A stretch of 64,000 nt of DNA, from the NCBI GenBank assembly GCA_030998225.1, contig JAPYXD010000743.1:620001-684000 (forward strand), given 5' to 3'. Below the pieces are notes generated by a model. It was not told the origin of the DNA, made no database searches, and was given only the letters and a program-made list of their open reading frames with translations. A program made the position numbers and the translations under genes. Shown here one piece after another: positions 11,649-23,990 of the stretch. The stretch is from Diplolepis rosae. Lineage: Eukaryota > Arthropoda > Insecta > Hymenoptera > Diplolepididae. Every line of letters starts with the position of its first letter. Position 1 is the first letter of the stretch.

Positions 11649-13630
11649 GAAGATGTTTTTTAAACACCTGGATTACTTGATATAATTTTCAAAATGACAG
11701 GACCTCTAAAATATAAACTGGGTATCTTAAATTTCAGTTTTCAGCTTAAGTTCCCTGAGAATTATGTTTTTTAAGAACCTGGACTACTGGATTTAATTTT
11801 TAAAATGACGGGATCTCTAAAATATATCCAGGTATCTTAAATATCTTTTCTCAGCTTAAGTTCCCTGAGGAAGATGTTTTTTAAACACCTGGATTACTTG
11901 ATGTAATTTTCAAATGACAGGACCTCTAAAATATAAACAGGGTATCTTAAATTTCAGTTCTCAGCTTAAATTCACTGAGAAAGGTGATTTTTAAGAACCT
12001 GGACTACTAGATATAATTTCCAAAATGACAAGATCTCTTAAATATAAACCAGGTACCTTAAATATCTGTTCTCAGCTTAAGTTCCCTGAGGAAGATGTTT
12101 TTTAGGAACCTGGACCACTAGATATAATTTTCAAAATGACAGGATATCTTAAATATAAACTGGGTATCTTAAATTTCAGTTCTCAGCTTAAGTTCCCTGA
12201 GAATTATGTTTTTTATCAACCTGGACCACTGGATTTAATATTCAAAATGACAGGATCTCTAAAATATAAACTATGTATCTTAAATTTCAGTTCTCAGCTT
12301 CAGTTCCCTGAGGAAGATGTCTTTTAAGCACCTGGACTACTAAATATAACTTTCAAAATGACTAGATCTCTAAAATATTAACTATTTATCTTAATTTTTA
12401 GTTCTCAGCTTAAGTTTCCTGAGGAAGATGTTTTTTAAGAACCTGGACCACTAGATATAATTTTAAAAATGACATGATATCTAAAATATAAACTGGGTAT
12501 CTTAAATTCCAGTTCTCAGCTTATGTTCCCTGAGAATTATGTTTTTTAAGAACCTGGACCACTGGATTTAATATTCAAAATGACAGGCTCTCTAAAATAT
12601 AAACTATGTATCTTAAATTTCAGTTCTCATCTTAAGTTCCCTGAGGAAGATGTCTTTTAAGCACCTGGACTACTAAATATAACTTTCAAAATGACAGGAT
12701 CTCTAAAATATCAACTAGGTATCTTAATTTTTAGTTCTCAGCTTAAGTTCCCTGAGGAAGATGTATTTCAGGCACTTGGAATAGTAAGTATAGTTTTCTA
12801 AAATGGTGGGATCTCTAAAATATGTACTAGGTATCTTAATTTTCAGTTCTCAGCTTAAGTTCCCTGGGGAAGATGTATTTTAGGCACTTGGACTACTAAA
12901 TATAATTTCTAAAATGACGGGATCTCTAAAATATAAACCATGGTATCTTAAATTTCAGTTCTCACCTTAAGTTCCCTGAGGAAGATGTATTTTAGGCACC
13001 TGGACTACTAGATATAATTTTCAAAATGAGGGGATCTCTAAAATATGTACTAGGTATCTTAATTTTCAGCTCTCAGCTTAAATTCCCTAAGAAAGGTGAT
13101 TATTAAGAACCTGGACTACTAGATATACTCTTCAAAATGACAGGATCTCTTAAATATAAACCAGGTACCTTAAATATCTGTTCTCAGCTTAAGTTCCCTG
13201 AGGAAGATGTATTTTAGGCACCTGGACTACTAGATATAATTTTCAAAATGACGGGATCTCTAAAACATCAACTAGGTATCTTAATTTTCAGTTCTCAGCT
13301 TAAGTTCCCTGAGGAAGATGTATTTCAGGGACTTGGAATACTAAGTCTAGTTTTCTAAAATGACGGGATCTCTAAAATATATACTAGGTGTCTTAATTTT
13401 TAGTTCTCAGCTTAAGTTCCCTGAGGAAGATGTATTTTAGGCACTTGGACTACTAAATATGATTTTTAAAATGACGGGATCTCTAAAATATAAACTGGGT
13501 ATCTTAAATTTCAGTTCTCAGCTTAAATTCCCTGAGAAAGGTGATTTTTAAGAACCTGGACTACTAGATATAATTGCCAAAATGACAAGATCTCTTAAAT
13601 ATAAACCAGGTACCTTAAATATCTGTTCTC
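11648..13630 (+). repeat. 2-kb segment duplicated from/at 541-2,520 (copy 2)
   Basis: Matches 541-2,520 at a 100-monomer offset. It carries the full-length ctaaaatataaactggg at about 12,485 where copy 1 has lost 2 bp. Its 12,305-13,470 part also matches 2,643-3,810 (for example gaggggatctc near 13,027), so it is closer to that copy than to 1,200-2,367 at some sites, suggesting conversion among the three. Confidence 0.72.
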
Positions 13631-13839
13631 AGCTTGAGTTCCCTGAGGAAGATGTTTTTTACGAACCTGGACTACTAGATATAATTTCCAAAATGACAAG
13701 ATCTCTTAAATATAAACCAGGTACCTTAAATATCTGTTCTCAGCTTAAGTTCCCTGAGGAAGATGTTTTTTAGGAACCTGGACCACTAGATATAATTTTC
13801 AAAATGACAGGATATCTTAAATATAAACTGGGTATCTTA

Positions 13840-15357
13840 AATTTCAGTTCTCAGCTTAAGTTCCCTGAGAATTATGTTTTTTATCAACCTGGACCACTGG
13901 ATTTAATATTCAAAATGACAGGATCTCTAAAATATAAACTATGTATCTTAAATTTCAGTTCTCAGCTTAAGTTCCCTGAGGAAGATGTCTTTTAAGCACC
14001 TGGACTACTAAATATAACTTTCAGAATGACTAGATCTCTAAAATATTAACTATTTATCTTAATTTTTAGTTCTCAGCTTAAGTTTCCTGAGGAAGATGTT
14101 TTTTAAGAACCTGGACCACTAGATATAATTTTAAAAATGACATGATATCTAAAATATAAACTGGGTATCTTAAATTCCAGTTCTCAGCTTATGTTCCCTG
14201 AGAATTATGTTTTTTAAGAACCTGGACCACTGGATTTAATATTCAAAATGACAGGCTCTCTAAAATATAAACTATGTATCTTAAATTTCAGTTCTCATCT
14301 TAAGTTCCCTGAGGAAGATGTTTTTTAAGCACCTGGACTACTATCTATAACTTTCAAAATGACAGGATCTCTAAAATATGAACTAGGTATCTTAATTTTC
14401 AGTTCTCGGCTCAAGTTCCCTGAGGAAGTTGTTTTTTAAGCACCTGGATTACTTGATGTAATTTTCAAATGACAGGACCTCTAAAATATAAACTGGGTAT
14501 CTTAAATTTCAGTTCTCAGCTTAAGTTCCCTGGGGAAGATGTATTTTAGGCACTTGGACTACTAAATATAATTTCTAAAATGACGGGATCTCTAAAATAT
14601 AAACCATGGTATCTTAAATTTCAGTTCTCGGGTTAAGTTCCCTGAGGAAGATGTATTTTCGGCACCTGGACTACTAGATATAAATTTCAAAATGACGGGA
14701 TCTATAAAATATAATCAAGGTATCTTTAATTTCAGTTATAAGCTTAAGTTACCTGAAGAATATGTTTTTTAAGAACCTGGACCACTAGATATAATTTTCA
14801 AAATGACAGGATCTCTAAAATATCAACTAGGTATCTTAATTTTCAGTTCTCAGCTTAAGTTCCCTGAGGAAGATGTATTTTAGGCACTTGGACTACTAAA
14901 TATAATTTTCAAAATGACGGAATCTCTAAAATATAAACTAGGTATCTTAAATTTCAGTTCTCAGCTTAAGTTCCCTGAGGAAGACGTTTTTTAAACTCCT
15001 GAACTACTAGATATAATTTTCAAAATGACAGGATCTCTTAAATATAAACCAGGTTCCTTAAATATCAGTTCTCAGCTTAAGTTCCCTGAGGAAGATGTAT
15101 TTTAGGCACTTGGACTACTAAATATAATTTTCAAAATGACGGGATCTCTAAAATATGAACTAGGTATCTTAATTTTCAGTTCTCAGCTTAAGTTCCCTGA
15201 GGAAGATGTATTTTAGGCACTTGGACTACTAAATATAATTTTCAAAATGACGGGATCTCTAAAATATAAACTAGGTATCTGAATTTTCAGTTCTCCGCTT
15301 ACGTTACCTGAAGAATATGTTTTTTAAGAACCTGGACCACTAGATATAATTTTCAAA
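13840..15357 (+). repeat. Tail of a 25-mer-like unit, paralogous to 43,500-45,017
   Basis: From about 13,840 the monomer order follows 43,500-45,017 at an offset of 29,660 bp, including the rare actttcagaatgac (14,017-14,030 and about 43,676-43,690), gaagacgttttttaaactcc and cctgaagaatatg near the end. The stretch 14,330-14,760 departs from its partner with many private changes. Leftward of 13,840 the similarity stops, so this is the visible start of the ordered supercycle. Confidence 0.7.
14330..14760 (+). repeat. Divergent monomers with clustered private changes
   Basis: About four monomers unlike their partner at 43,990-44,420: ctatctataac, gttctcggctcaag, gaagttgtttttt, gttctcgggttaag, gtattttcggcacc, tctataaaatataatcaagg and gttataagc. 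Flanking monomers resume close identity. No insertion or gene is present; it is decayed or differently sampled satellite. Confidence 0.6.
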
Positions 15358-16548
15358 ATGACAGGATCTCTAAAATATAAACTGTGTATCTTAAATTTCA
15401 GTTCTCAGCTAAAGTTCCCTGAGGAAGATGTATTTCAGGCACTTGGACTACTAAATATAATTTTTAAAATGACGGAATCTCTAAAATATAAACTAGGTAT
15501 CTTAAATTTCAGTTCTCAGCTTAAGTTCCCTGAGGAAGAAGTTTTTAAAACACATGAACTACTAGATATAATTTTCAAAATGACAGGATATATTAAATAT
15601 AAAACAGGTTCCTTAAATATCTGTTCTCAGCTTAAGTTCCCTGAGGAAGATGTATTTTAGGCACCTGGACTACTAGATATAATTTTCAAAATGACGGGAT
15701 CTCTAAAATATCAACTAGGTATCTTAATTTTCAGTTCTCAGCTTAAGTTCCCTGAGGAAGATGTATTTCAGGCACTTGGAATACTAAGTCTAGTTTTCTA
15801 AAATGACGGGATCTCTAAAATATATACTAGGTATCTTAAATTTCAGTTCTCAGCTTAAGTTCCCTGAGGAAGATGTATTTTAGGCACTTGGACTACTAAA
15901 TATAATTTTTAAAATGAAGGGATCTCTAAAATATAATCAAGGTATCCTAAATTTCAGTTCTCAGCTTAAGTTCCCTGAGGAAGACGTTTTTTAAACTCCT
16001 GAACTACTAGATATAATTTTCAAAATGACAGGATCTCTTAAATATAAACCAGGTACCTTAAATTTCAGTTCTCAGCTTAAATTCCCTGAGAAAGGTGATT
16101 TTTAAGAACCTGGACTACTAGATATAATTTCCAAAATGACAAGATCTCTTAAATATAAACCAGGTACCTTAAATATCTGTTCTCAGCTTAAGTTCCCTGA
16201 GGAAGATGTTTTTAGGAACCTGGACCACTAGATATAATTTTAAAAATGACAGGATATCTAAAATATTTACTGGGTATCTTAAATTTCAGTTCTCAGCTTA
16301 TGTTCCCTGAGAATTATGTTTTGTAAGAACCTGGACCACTGGATTTAATATTCAAAATGACAGGATCTCTAAAATATAAACTATGTATCTTAAATTTCAG
16401 TTCTCAGCTTAAGTTCCCTGAGGAAGATGTCTTTTAAGCACCTGGACTACTAAATATAACTTTCAAAATGACTAGATCTCTAAAATATTAACTATTTATA
16501 TTAATTTTCATTTCTCAGCTTACGTTTCCTGAGGAAGATGTTTTTTAA

Positions 16549-17881
16549 GCACCCGCAAGACTAGATATAATTTTCAAAATGACAGGATCTCTAAAATATA
16601 AACAGGGTATCTTAAATTTCAGTTCTCAGCTTAAGTTCCCTGCGAATTATGTTTTTTAAGAACCTGGACCACTAGATATAATTTTAAAAATGACAGGATA
16701 TCTAAAATATTTACTGGGTATCTTAAATTTCAGTTCTCAGCTTATGTTCCCTGAGAATTCTGTTTTGTAAGAACCTGGACCACTGGATTTAATATTCAAA
16801 ATGACAGGATCTCTAAAATATAAACTATGTATCTTAAATTTCAGTTCTCAGCTTAAGTTCCCTGAGGAAGATGTCTTTTAAGCACCTGGACTACTAAATA
16901 TAACTTTCAAAATGACTAGATCTCTAAAATATTAACTATTTATATTAATTTTCATTTCTCAGCTTAAGTTCCCTGAGGAAGATGTATTTTAGGCACCTGG
17001 ACTACTAGATATAATTTTCAAAATGAGGGGATCTCTAAAATATGTACTAGGTATCTTAATTTTCAGTTCTCAGCTTAAATTCCCTAAGAAAGGTGATTAT
17101 TAAGAACCTGGACTACTAGATATACTCTTCAAAATGACAGGATCTCTTAAATATAAACCAGGTACCTTAAATATCTGTTCTCAGCTTAAGTTCCCTGAGG
17201 AAGATGTATTTTAGGCACCTGGACTACTAGATATAATTTTCAAAATGACGGGATCTCTAAAACATCAACTAGGTATCTTAATTTTCAGTTCTCAGCTTAA
17301 GTTCCCTGAGGAAGATGTATTTCAGGGACTTGGAATACTAAGTCTAGTTTTCTAAAATGACGGGATGTCTAAAATATATACTAGGTGTCTTAATTTTCAG
17401 TTCTCAGCTTAAGTTCCCTGAGAAAGATGATTTTTAAGAACCTGGACTACTAGATATAATTTCCAAAATGACAAGATCTCTTAAATATAAACCAGGTACC
17501 CTCAATATCTGTTCTCAGCTTAAGTTCCCTGAGGAAGATGTTTTTTAAGAACCTGGACCACTAGATATAATTTTAAAAATGACAGGATATCTAAAATATA
17601 AACTGGGTATCTTAAATTTCAGTTCTCAGCTTATGTTCCCTGAGAATTATGTTTTTTAATAACCTGGACCACTGGATTTAATATTCAAAATGACAGGCTC
17701 TCTAAAATATAAACTATGTATCTTAAATTTCAGTTCTCAGCTTAAGTTCCCTGAGGAAGATGTTTTTTAAACACCTGGATTACTAAATATATCTTTCAAA
17801 ATGACTAGATCTCTAAAATATTAACTATTTATATTAATTTTCAGTTCTCAGCTTAATTTTCCTGAGGAAGATGTTTTTTAA
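16549..17881 (+). repeat. 12-mer, copy 1 in U1
   Basis: 1,333 bp starting at the gcacccgcaagac monomer. Monomers 2-4 differ from copies 2 and 3: after tgcgaattatg it has a gatatctaaaatatttactggg monomer and gagaattctgttttgtaag. Monomers 5-12 match the other copies. The gagaattctg form recurs only at 46,421 in the partner 12-mer of U7. Confidence 0.75.
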
Positions 17882-17992
17882 GCACCCGCAAGACCAGATA
17901 TAATTTTCAAAATGACAGGATCTCTAAAATATAAACAGGGTATCTTAAATTTCAGTTCTCAGCTTAAGTTCCCTGAGAATTATGTTTTTTAA
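17882..17992 (+). repeat. 12-mer monomer 1 (gcacccgcaag type)
   Basis: Begins gcacccgcaagacc in place of gcacctggactac, has aaacagggtatc in the middle and ends gagaattatg. The cccgc form occurs 17 times in the window and is the best single landmark of the 12-mer. Confidence 0.85.
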
Positions 17993-18103
17993 GAACCTGG
18001 ACCACTGGATTTAATATTCAAAATGACAGGATCTCTAAAATATAAACTGGGTATCTTAAATTTCAGTTTTCAGCTTAAGTTCCCTGAGAATTATGTTTTT
18101 TAA
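17993..18103 (+). repeat. 12-mer monomer 2 (accactgg, ttttcagc)
   Basis: Begins gaacctggaccactggattt with aatattcaaaatg, has aaactgggtatc and the variant cagttttcagc, and ends gagaattatg. Confidence 0.8.
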
Positions 18104-18214
18104 GAATCTGGACCACTGGATTTAATATTCAAAATAACAGGATCTCTAAAATATAAACTATGTATCTTCAATTTCAGTTCTCAGCTTATGTTCCCTGAGG
18201 AAGATGTTTTTTAA
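18104..18214 (+). repeat. 12-mer monomer 3 (aaaataacagg)
   Basis: Begins gaatctggaccactgg. It carries aaaataacagg, where most monomers have aaaatgacagg, and atcttcaatttcag. The ATG of the open forward frame is lost here. Confidence 0.8.
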
Positions 18215-18325
18215 GCACCTGGACTACTAAATATAACTTTCAAAATGACCGTATATCTAAAATATAAACTAGGTATCTTAAGTTTCAGTTCTCAGCTTAA
18301 GTTCCCTGAGGAAGATGTATTTTAG
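18215..18325 (+). repeat. 12-mer monomer 4 (gaccgtatatc)
   Basis: Begins gcacctggactactaaatata with actttcaaaatgaccgtatatc and cttaagtttcag; ends gatgtattttag. Confidence 0.8.
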
Positions 18326-18436
18326 GCACCTGGACTACTAGATATAATTTTCAAAATGAGGGGATCTCTAAAATATGTACTAGGTATCTTAATTTTCAGT
18401 TCTCAGCTTAAATTCCCTAAGAAAGGTGATTATTAA
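18326..18436 (+). repeat. 12-mer monomer 5 (gaggggatc)
   Basis: Carries aaaatgaggggatctc and tatgtactagg, then cttaaattccctaagaaagg and gattattaag at its end. Most occurrences of gagggg in the window belong to this monomer or its relatives. Confidence 0.8.
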
Positions 18437-18547
18437 GAACCTGGACTACTAGATATACTCTTCAAAATGACAGGATCTCTTAAATATAAACCAGGTACCT
18501 TAAATATCTGTTCTCAGCTTAAGTTCCCTGAGGAAGATGTATTTTAG
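18437..18547 (+). repeat. 12-mer monomer 6 (actcttcaaaatg)
   Basis: Begins gaacctggactactag with atactcttcaaaatgac, then gatctcttaaatataaacc and ggtaccttaaatatctg. Confidence 0.8.
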
Positions 18548-18658
18548 GCACCTGGACTACTAGATATAATTTTCAAAATGACGGGATCTCTAAAACATCA
18601 ACTAGGTATCTTAATTTTCAGTTCTCAGCTTAAGTTCCCTGAGGAAGATGTATTTCAG
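18548..18658 (+). repeat. 12-mer monomer 7 (aaacatcaac)
   Basis: Carries gacgggatctc and ctaaaacatcaactagg, ending tatttcag rather than the usual stop codon, so the forward frame reads through into monomer 8. Confidence 0.8.
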
Positions 18659-18770
18659 GGACTTGGAATACTAAGTCTAGTTTTCTAAAATGACGGGATG
18701 TCTAAAATATATACTAGGTGTCTTAATTTTCAGTTCTCAGCTTAAGTTCCCTGAGAAAGATGATTTTTAA
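18659..18770 (+). repeat. 12-mer monomer 8, 112 bp (ctaagtctag)
   Basis: The only 112-bp member. It begins ggacttggaatactaagtc and has gttttctaaaatgac, one base longer than the usual form. That extra base gives the in-frame stop ttc taa and makes the 12-mer 1,333 rather than 1,332 bp. It continues gggatgtctaaaatatata and gagaaagatgattttt. Confidence 0.82.
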
Positions 18771-18881
18771 GAACCTTGACAACTATATATAATTTCCAAA
18801 ATGACAAGATCTCTTAAATATAAACCAGGTACCCTCAATATCTGTTCTCAGCTTAAGTTCCCTGAGGAAGATGTTTTTTAA
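18771..18881 (+). repeat. 12-mer monomer 9 (accctcaatatc)
   Basis: Carries atttccaaaatgacaag and the rare accctcaatatctg. This marker occurs at 17,501, 18,834, 20,167, 26,164, 32,163, 37,161, 40,274, 47,162, 48,494, 49,828, 56,158 and 61,048 (position of ctcaat). This copy has private gaaccttgacaac. Confidence 0.82.
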
Positions 18882-18992
18882 GAACCTGGACCACTAGATA
18901 TAATTTTAAAAATGACAGGATATCTAAAATATAAACTGGGTATCTTAAATTTCAGTTCTCAGCTTATGTTCCCTGAGAATTATGTTTTTTAA
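18882..18992 (+). repeat. 12-mer monomer 10 (attttaaaaatgac)
   Basis: Begins gaacctggaccactag with attttaaaaatgacagg, then atatctaaaatataaac, cttatgttcc and gagaattatg. Confidence 0.8.
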
Positions 18993-19103
18993 TAACCTGG
19001 ACCACTGGATTTAATATTCAAAATGACAGGCTCTCTAAAATATAAACTATGTATCTTAAATTTCAGTTCTCAGCTTAAGTTCCCTGAGGAAGATGTCTTT
19101 TAA
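18993..19103 (+). repeat. 12-mer monomer 11 (caggctctc)
   Basis: Begins taacctggaccactgg, carries gacaggctctctaaaa and aaactatgtatc, and ends gatgtctttt. Confidence 0.8.
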
Positions 19104-19214
19104 GCACCTGGACTACTAAATATAACTTTCAAAATGACTAGATCTCTAAAATATTAACTATTTATATTAATTTTCATTTCTCAGCTTACGTTTCCTGAGG
19201 AAGATGTTTTTTAA
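19104..19214 (+). repeat. 12-mer monomer 12 (aactatttatatt)
   Basis: Carries gactagatctc, atattaactatttatatt and catttctcagcttacg. The in-frame taa in atattaac adds a second stop, so the forward frame is closed twice here. Confidence 0.8.
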
Positions 19215-20467
19215 GCACCCGCAAGACTAGATATAATTTTCAAAATGACAGGATCTCTAAAATATAAACAGGGTATCTTAAATTTCAGTTCTCAGCTTAA
19301 GTTCCCTGAGAATTATGTTTTTTAAGAACCTGGACCACTGGATTTAATATTCAAAATGACAGGATCTCTAAAATATAAACTGGGTATCTTAAATTTCAGT
19401 TTTCAGCTTAAGTTCCCTGAGAATTATGTTTTTTAAGAATCTGGACCACTGGATTTAATATTCAAAATAACAGGATCTCTAAAATATAAACTATGTATCT
19501 TCAATTTCAGTTCTCAGCTTATGTTCCCTGAGGAAGATGTTTTTTAAGCACCTGGACTACTAAATATAACTTTCAAAATGACCGTATATCTAAAATATAA
19601 ACTAGGTATCTTAAGTTTCAGTTCTCAGCTTAAGTTCCCTGAGGAAGATGTATTTTAGGCACCTGGACTACTAGATATAATTTTCAAAATGAGGGGATCT
19701 CTAAAATATGTACTAGGTATCTTAATTTTCAGTTCTCAGCTTAAATTCCCTAAGAAAGGTGATTATTAAGAACCTGGACTACTAGATATACTCTTCAAAA
19801 TGACAGGATCTCTTAAATATAAACCAGGTACCTTAAATATCTGTTCTCAGCTTAAGTTCCCTGAGGAAGATGTATTTTAGGCACCTGGACTACTAGATAT
19901 AATTTTCAAAATGACGGGATCTCTAAAACATCAACTAGGTATCTTAATTTTCAGTTCTCAGCTTAAGTTCCCTGAGGAAGATGTATTTCAGGGACTTGGA
20001 ATACTAAGTCTAGTTTTCTAAAATGACGGGATGTCTAAAATATATACTAGGTGTCTTAATTTTCAGTTCTCAGCTTAAGTTCCCTGAGAAAGATGATTTT
20101 TAAGAACCTGGACTACTAGATATAATTTCCAAAATGACAAGATCTCTTAAATATAAACCAGGTACACTCAATATCTGTTCTCAGCTTAAGTTCCCTGAGG
20201 AAGATGTTTTTTAAGAACCTGGACCACTAGATATAATTTTAAAAATGACAGGATATCTAATATATAAACTGGGTATCTTAAATTTCAGTTCTCAGCTTAT
20301 GTTCCCTGAGAATTATGTTTTTTAAGAACCTGGACCACTGGATTTAATATTCAAAATGACAGGCTCTCTAAAATATAAACTATGTATCTTAAATTTCAGT
20401 TCTCAGCTTAAGTTCCCTGAGGAAGATGTCTTTTAAGCACCTGGACTACTAAATATAACTTTCAAAA
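19215..20467 (+). repeat. 12-mer, copy 3 in U1
   Basis: Matches copy 2 through monomer 11. It then leaves the 12-mer at about 20,467, where monomer 12 is replaced by a gatctctaaaatatcaac monomer. The private gatatctaatatataaac near 20,252 is shared with 49,912 in U7, showing that U1 and U7 copied this 12-mer position for position. Confidence 0.8.
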
Positions 20468-23400
20468 TGACAGGATCTCTAAAATATCAACTAGGTATCT
20501 TAATTTTTAGTTCTCAGCTTAAGTTCCCTGAGGAAGATGTATTTCAGGCACTTGGAATAGTAAGTATAGTTTTCTAAAATGGCGGGATCTCTAAAATATG
20601 TACTAGGTATCTTAATTTTCAGTTCTCAGCTTAAGTTCCCTGGGGAAGATGTATTTTAGGCACTTGGACTACTAAATATAATTTCTAAAATGACGGGATC
20701 TCTAAAATATAAACCATGGTATCTTAAATTTCAGTTCTCACCTTAAGTTCCCTGAGGAAGATGTATTTTAGGCACCTGGACTACTAGATATAATTTTCAA
20801 AATGAGGGGATCTCTAAAATATGTACTGGGTATCTTAATTTTCAGCTCTCAACTTAAATTCCCTAAGAAAGGTGATTATTAAGAACCTGGACTACTAGAT
20901 ATACTCTTCAAAATGACAGGATCTCTTAAATATAAACCAGGTACCTTAAATATCTGTTCTCAGCTTAAGTTCCCTGAGGAAGATGTATTTTAGGCACCTG
21001 GACTACTAGATATAATTTTCAAAATGACGGGATCTCTAAAACATCAACTAGGTATCTTAATTTTCAGTTCTCAGCTTAAGTTCCCTGAGGAAGATGTATT
21101 TCAGGGACTTGGAATACTAAGTCTAGTTTTCTAAAATGACGGGATCTCTAAAATATAAACTGGGTATCTTAAATTTCAGTTCTCAGCTTAAATTCCCTGA
21201 GAAAGGTGATTTTTAAGAACCTGGACTACTAGATATAATTTCCAAAATGACAAGATCTCTTAAATATAAACCAGGTACCTTAAATATCTGTTCTCAGCTT
21301 GAGTTCCCTGAGGAAGATGTTTTTTACGAACCTGGACCACTAGATATAATTTTCAAAATGACAGGATATCTTAAATATAATCTGGGTATCTTAAATTTCA
21401 GTTTTCAGCTTAAGTTCCCTGAGAATTATGTTTTTTATCAACCTGGACCATTGGATTTAATATTCAAAATGACAGGATCTCTAAAATATAAACTATGTAT
21501 CTTAAATTTCAGTTCTCAGCTTAAGTTCCCTGAGGAAGATGTCTTTTAAGCACCTGGACTACTAAATATAACTTTCAAAATGACTGGATCTCTAAAATAT
21601 TAACTATTCATCTTAATTTTCAGTTCTCAGCTTAAGTTTCCTGAGGAAGATGTTTTTTAAGCACCTGGATTACTTGATGTAATTTTCAAATGACAGGACC
21701 TCTAAAATATAAACTGGGTATCTTAAATTTCAGTTCTCAGCTTAAATTCACTGAGAAAGGTGATTTTTAAGAACCTGGACTACTAGATATAATTTCCAAA
21801 ATGACAAGATCTCTAAAATATGAACTAGGTATCTTAAATTTCAGTTCTCAGCTTAAGTTCCCTGAGGAAGATGTTTTTCATGTACCTGGAAGACTAGATA
21901 TAATTTTCAAAATGACAGGATATCTAAAATACAAACTATGTATCTTAAATTTCAGTTCACAGCTTAAGTTCCCTGAGGAAGATGTTTTTTAAACACCTGG
22001 ATTACTTGAAATAATTTTCAAAATGACAGGATCTCTAAAATATAAACTGGGTATCTTAAATTTCAGTTCTCAGCTAAAGTTCCCTGAGGAAGATGTTTTT
22101 AAGCACCTGGACTACTAGATATAATTTTCAAAATGACAGGATCTCTAAAATATATCCAGGCATCTTAAATATCTGTTCTCAGCTTAAGTTCTCTGAGGAA
22201 GATGTTTTTTAAACACCTGGATTACTTGATATAATTTTCAAAATGACAGGACCTCTAAAATATAAACTGGGTATCTTAAATTTCAGTTTTCATCTTAAGT
22301 TCCCTGAGAATTATGTTTTTTAAGAACCTGGACCACTGGATTTAATTTTTAAAATGACGGGATCTCTAAAATATATCCAGGTATCTTAAATATCTTTTCT
22401 CAGCTTAAGTTCCCTGAGGAAGATGTTTTTTAAACACCTGGATTACTTGATGTAATTTTCAAATGACAGGACCTCTAAAATATAAACTGGGTATCTTAAA
22501 TTTCAGTTCTCAGCTTAAATTCACTGAGAAAGGTGATTTTTAAGAACCTGGACTACTAGATATAATTTCCAAAATGACAAGATCTCTTAAATATAAACCA
22601 GGTACCTTAAATATCTGTTCTCAGCTTAAGTTCCCTGAGGAAGATGTTTTTTAGGAACCTGGACCACTAGATATAATTTTCAAAATGACAGGATATCTTA
22701 AATATAAACTGGGTATCTTAAATTTCAGTTCTCAGCTTAAGTTCCCTGAGAATTATGTTTTTTATCAACCTGGACCACTGGATTTAATATTCAAAATGAC
22801 AGGATCTCTAAAATATAAACTATGTATCTTAAATTTCAGTTCTCAGCTTAAGTTCCCTGAGGAAGATGTCTTTTAAGCACCTGGACTACTAAATATAACT
22901 TTCAAAATGACTACATCTCTAAAATATTAACTATTTATCTTAATTTTCAGTTCTCAGCTTAAATTCCCTAAGAAAGGTGATTATTAAGAACCTGGACTAC
23001 TAGATATACTCTTCAAAATGACAGGATCTCTTAAATATAAACCAGGTACCTTAAATATCTGTTCTCAGCTTAAGTTCCCTGAGGAAGATGTATTTTAGGC
23101 ACCTGGACTACTAGATATAATTTTCAAAATGACGGGATCTCTAAAACATCAACTAGGTATCTTAATTTTCAGTTCTCAGCTTAAGTTCCCTGAGGAAGAT
23201 GTATTTCAGGGACTTGGAATACTAAGTCTAGTTTTCTAAAATGACGGGATGTCTAAAATATGTACTAGGTATCTTAATTTTCAGTTCTCAGCTTAAGTTC
23301 CCTGGGGAAGATGTATTTTAGGCACTTGGACTACTAAATATAATTTCTAAAATGACGGGATCTCTAAAATATAAACCATGGTATCTTAAATTTTAGTTCT

Positions 23401-23789
23401 CACCTTAAGTTCCCTGAGGAAGATGTATTTTAGGCACCTGGACTACTATATATAATTTTCAAAATGAGGGGATCTCTAAAATATGTACTAGGTATCTTAA
23501 TTTTCAGTTCTCAGCTTAAATTCCCTAAGAAAGGTGATTATTAAGAACCTGGACTACTAGATATACTTTTCAAAATGACAGGATCTCTTAAATATAAACC
23601 AGGTACCTTAAATATCTGTTCTCAGCTTAAGTTCCCTGAGGAAGATGTATTTTAGGCACCTGGACTCCCAGATATAATTTTCAAAATTACGGGATCTCTA
23701 AAACATCAACTAGGTATCTTAATTTTCACTTCTCAGCTTAAGTTCCCTGAGGAAGATGTATTTCAGGCACTTGGAATACTAAGTCTAGT

Positions 23790-23990
23790 TTTCAAAATGA
23801 CGGGATCTCTAAAATATGTACTAGGTATCTTAATTTTCAATTCTCAGCTTAAGTTCCCTGAGGAAGATGTATTTTAGGCACTTGGACTACTAAATATAAT
23901 TTTTAAAATGACGGGATCCCTAAAATATAAACCAGGTATCTTAAGTTTCAGTTCTCAGCTTAAGTTCCCTGAGGAAGATGGTTTTTAAGA
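23790..23990 (+). repeat. Variable two-monomer island before Q (end of U1)
   Basis: The two monomers preceding the Q pair differ in every unit. Here: ttttcaaaatgac in place of ttttctaaaatgac, ttttcaattctc, gatccctaaaa (a BamHI-type GGATCC) and gatggtttttaag. Confidence 0.65.

Larger units (their letters stand above)
1..13840 (+). repeat. Heterogeneous monomer mosaic upstream of the ordered supercycle
   Basis: This stretch uses the same monomer types as the rest of the window, but their order does not follow the 54-, 28- or 12-monomer pattern seen downstream. It carries instead several local duplications (offsets of 7, 13, 18 and 100 monomers) and many monomers beginning acacctggattacttgata. 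The landmark pair Q (tatttcaggcacttgg followed by gacggaatctc), which marks every later unit, is absent before 15,358. It may be an older or more rearranged part of the array, or an edge of the homogenised zone; that reading is inference. Confidence 0.75.
17882..19214 (+). repeat. 12-mer, copy 2 in U1 (reference copy)
   Basis: 1,333 bp: eleven 111-bp monomers and one of 112 bp. The twelve monomers are listed separately below. The same order recurs once in each of U2 and U3, and three times in U1 and U7. Copies 2 and 3 share nearly every base by eye, indicating recent amplification. Confidence 0.85.
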
